Below, one piece after another: positions 6,414 through 7,184 of a stretch of 7,184 bases of DNA. This DNA is from Candidatus Omnitrophota bacterium. Its GTDB lineage: Bacteria; Omnitrophota; Gorgyraeia; Duberdicusellales; 4484-171. A program made the translations under genes and the position numbers. Every line of letters begins with the position of its first letter. The stretch's first letter is position 1. The notes below the pieces were generated by a model, which was given only the letters and a program-made list of their open reading frames with translations, was not told the origin of the DNA and searched no databases. The stretch lies in contig QNCE01000065.1 of NCBI GenBank assembly GCA_003644405.1, positions 1 to 7,184 of the forward strand, read 5' to 3'.

Positions 6414-7184
6414 GTGAAGTCAAAATTACTTCTTACTCCCTGCCCCTCTCCTGTACCTGAGTTTATAAGAGAGGTAATGTCTCGACAGATCATTCACCAT
6501 CGCACTGATGAATTTAGGGAAGTGTTAGCAACAGTAACCCAATCTTTAAAGGAGATATTTTTAACTGAAAATCCTGTGTTAATTCTTGCTTCTTCAGGAA
6601 CAGGTGCTATGGAAGCAGCAGTATCTAATTTTTTCTCCTCTCAGGATAAAGTGATAGTAGTAGAAGGCGGTAAATTTGGCCAGAGGTGGGAAGAAATTGC
6701 TACCCGTTATGGTTTAGATGTGATTAGTTATTCTATTGATTGGGGGAATGCCCCTGACCCTAATTATCTAAGGCAGTTATTAGAATCTGACTCCAGTATA
6801 AAGGGGATTCTAACCACTCTGTGTGAGACCTCCACAGGTACAGTCTATGATATAAAAAGTATTGGCAACCTTACCAGAGACAGGGAAGTAATTTTGGTTG
6901 TAGATGCTATAAGTGGGTTAGGGCAGGATAAGTTACTTACCGATGAATGGGGAGTAGACGTAGTAGTTGCAGGTTCTCAAAAAGGATTAATGCTTCCTCC
7001 TGGCCTTTCTTTTATAAGTATAAGTAAAAAAGCAGAAGAATTTCTTCAGAGGAGCAATCTTCCCAAATACTATTTTGATCTAAAACTAGCATTAAAGAGT
7101 TACCAAAAAAATGATACACCTTTTACCCCTGCAGTTTCTCTCATTTTAGGGTTAGAGGCCTCTTTAGATTTCATAAGAAAGGAA
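6414..7184 (+). CDS. Class V PLP-dependent aminotransferase, alanine-glyoxylate/serine-pyruvate type (3' end outside window)
   Basis: The frame is open from GTG at 6414 to the window end, giving 257 residues of an expected roughly 360-385. The protein transfers amino groups using pyridoxal phosphate. Visible landmarks are TPCPSPVP at 8-15 (TPGPTPVP in most relatives; Gly10 is Cys here), IIHHRTDEF (26-34), the phosphate-binding SSGTGAMEAA (60-69), ETSTG (138-142), VVDAISG (162-168) with Asp164 for the pyridine nitrogen, and the Schiff-base lysine Lys190 in AGSQKGLMLPPGL. FTPAVSLI (237-244) is also typical. This places it in the AGXT/PucG-like branch; a role in serine or glycine metabolism, perhaps as partner of a phosphoglycerate dehydrogenase, is inferred because such genes often lie together, but the next gene is outside the window. 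It probably belongs to the same operon as clpP. Confidence 0.92.
   Translation, partial: MKSKLLLTPCPSPVPEFIREVMSRQIIHHRTDEFREVLATVTQSLKEIFLTENPVLILASSGTGAMEAAVSNFFSSQDKVIVVEGGKFGQRWEEIATRYGLDVISYSIDWGNAPDPNYLRQLLESDSSIKGILTTLCETSTGTVYDIKSIGNLTRDREVILVVDAISGLGQDKLLTDEWGVDVVVAGSQKGLMLPPGLSFISISKKAEEFLQRSNLPKYYFDLKLALKSYQKNDTPFTPAVSLILGLEASLDFIRKE

Overview
The window is a compact, fully co-directional (+ strand) stretch of AT-rich bacterial DNA (about one third GC by eye). It holds eight protein genes, of which the first and last run off the ends. Gaps between genes are at most about 35 bases and several neighbours overlap by one base. No tRNA, rRNA, insertion sequence, CRISPR array or clear rho-independent terminator was seen. 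The lptC/lptA and lptB genes mean a diderm host with an LPS-like outer-membrane glycolipid. Low GC, unusual domain fusions and the gene mix suggest an uncultivated lineage. Candidatus Omnitrophota is my best guess, from memory of similar proteins, and it is not proven by the sequence.

Layout. Positions 2-1150: C-terminal part of a membrane protein with a spermidine-synthase-like methyltransferase-fold domain followed by about seven membrane segments. 1150-2241: an AmmeMemoRadiSam-type radical SAM enzyme (AmrS) that starts on the last base of the previous stop codon and carries a Sec-like N-terminal leader. 2252-3325: a CheR-type methyltransferase with an N-terminal ComFB-like Cys-rich domain. 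3326-3360: a 35-base gap with a near-consensus sigma-70 promoter. 3361-4161: a single chain joining LptC and LptA/OstA domains. 4170-4892: the LptB ATPase. 4892-5782: a shortened trigger factor without the PPIase domain. 5796-6398: ClpP with an intact catalytic triad. 6414-7184: a class V aminotransferase (alanine-glyoxylate/serine-pyruvate type), cut off by the window end.

How the genes fit together. The promoter before lptC probably splits the window into an upstream group (membrane protein, AmrS, ComFB-CheR) and a downstream housekeeping operon. The latter covers LPS transport (lptC-lptA, lptB), protein folding and turnover (tig, clpP) and amino-acid metabolism (aminotransferase). Tig-clpP is a common pairing, but the usual clpX is not next in line. 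Only clpP and the aminotransferase have strong Shine-Dalgarno sequences. The others start at overlaps or very short gaps (suggesting translational coupling), or, for lptC, three bases after a -10 box (suggesting a leaderless message). The most unusual items are the leader on the radical SAM enzyme, the ComFB-CheR fusion away from other chemotaxis genes, and the stripped-down trigger factor with an altered ribosome-binding signature.
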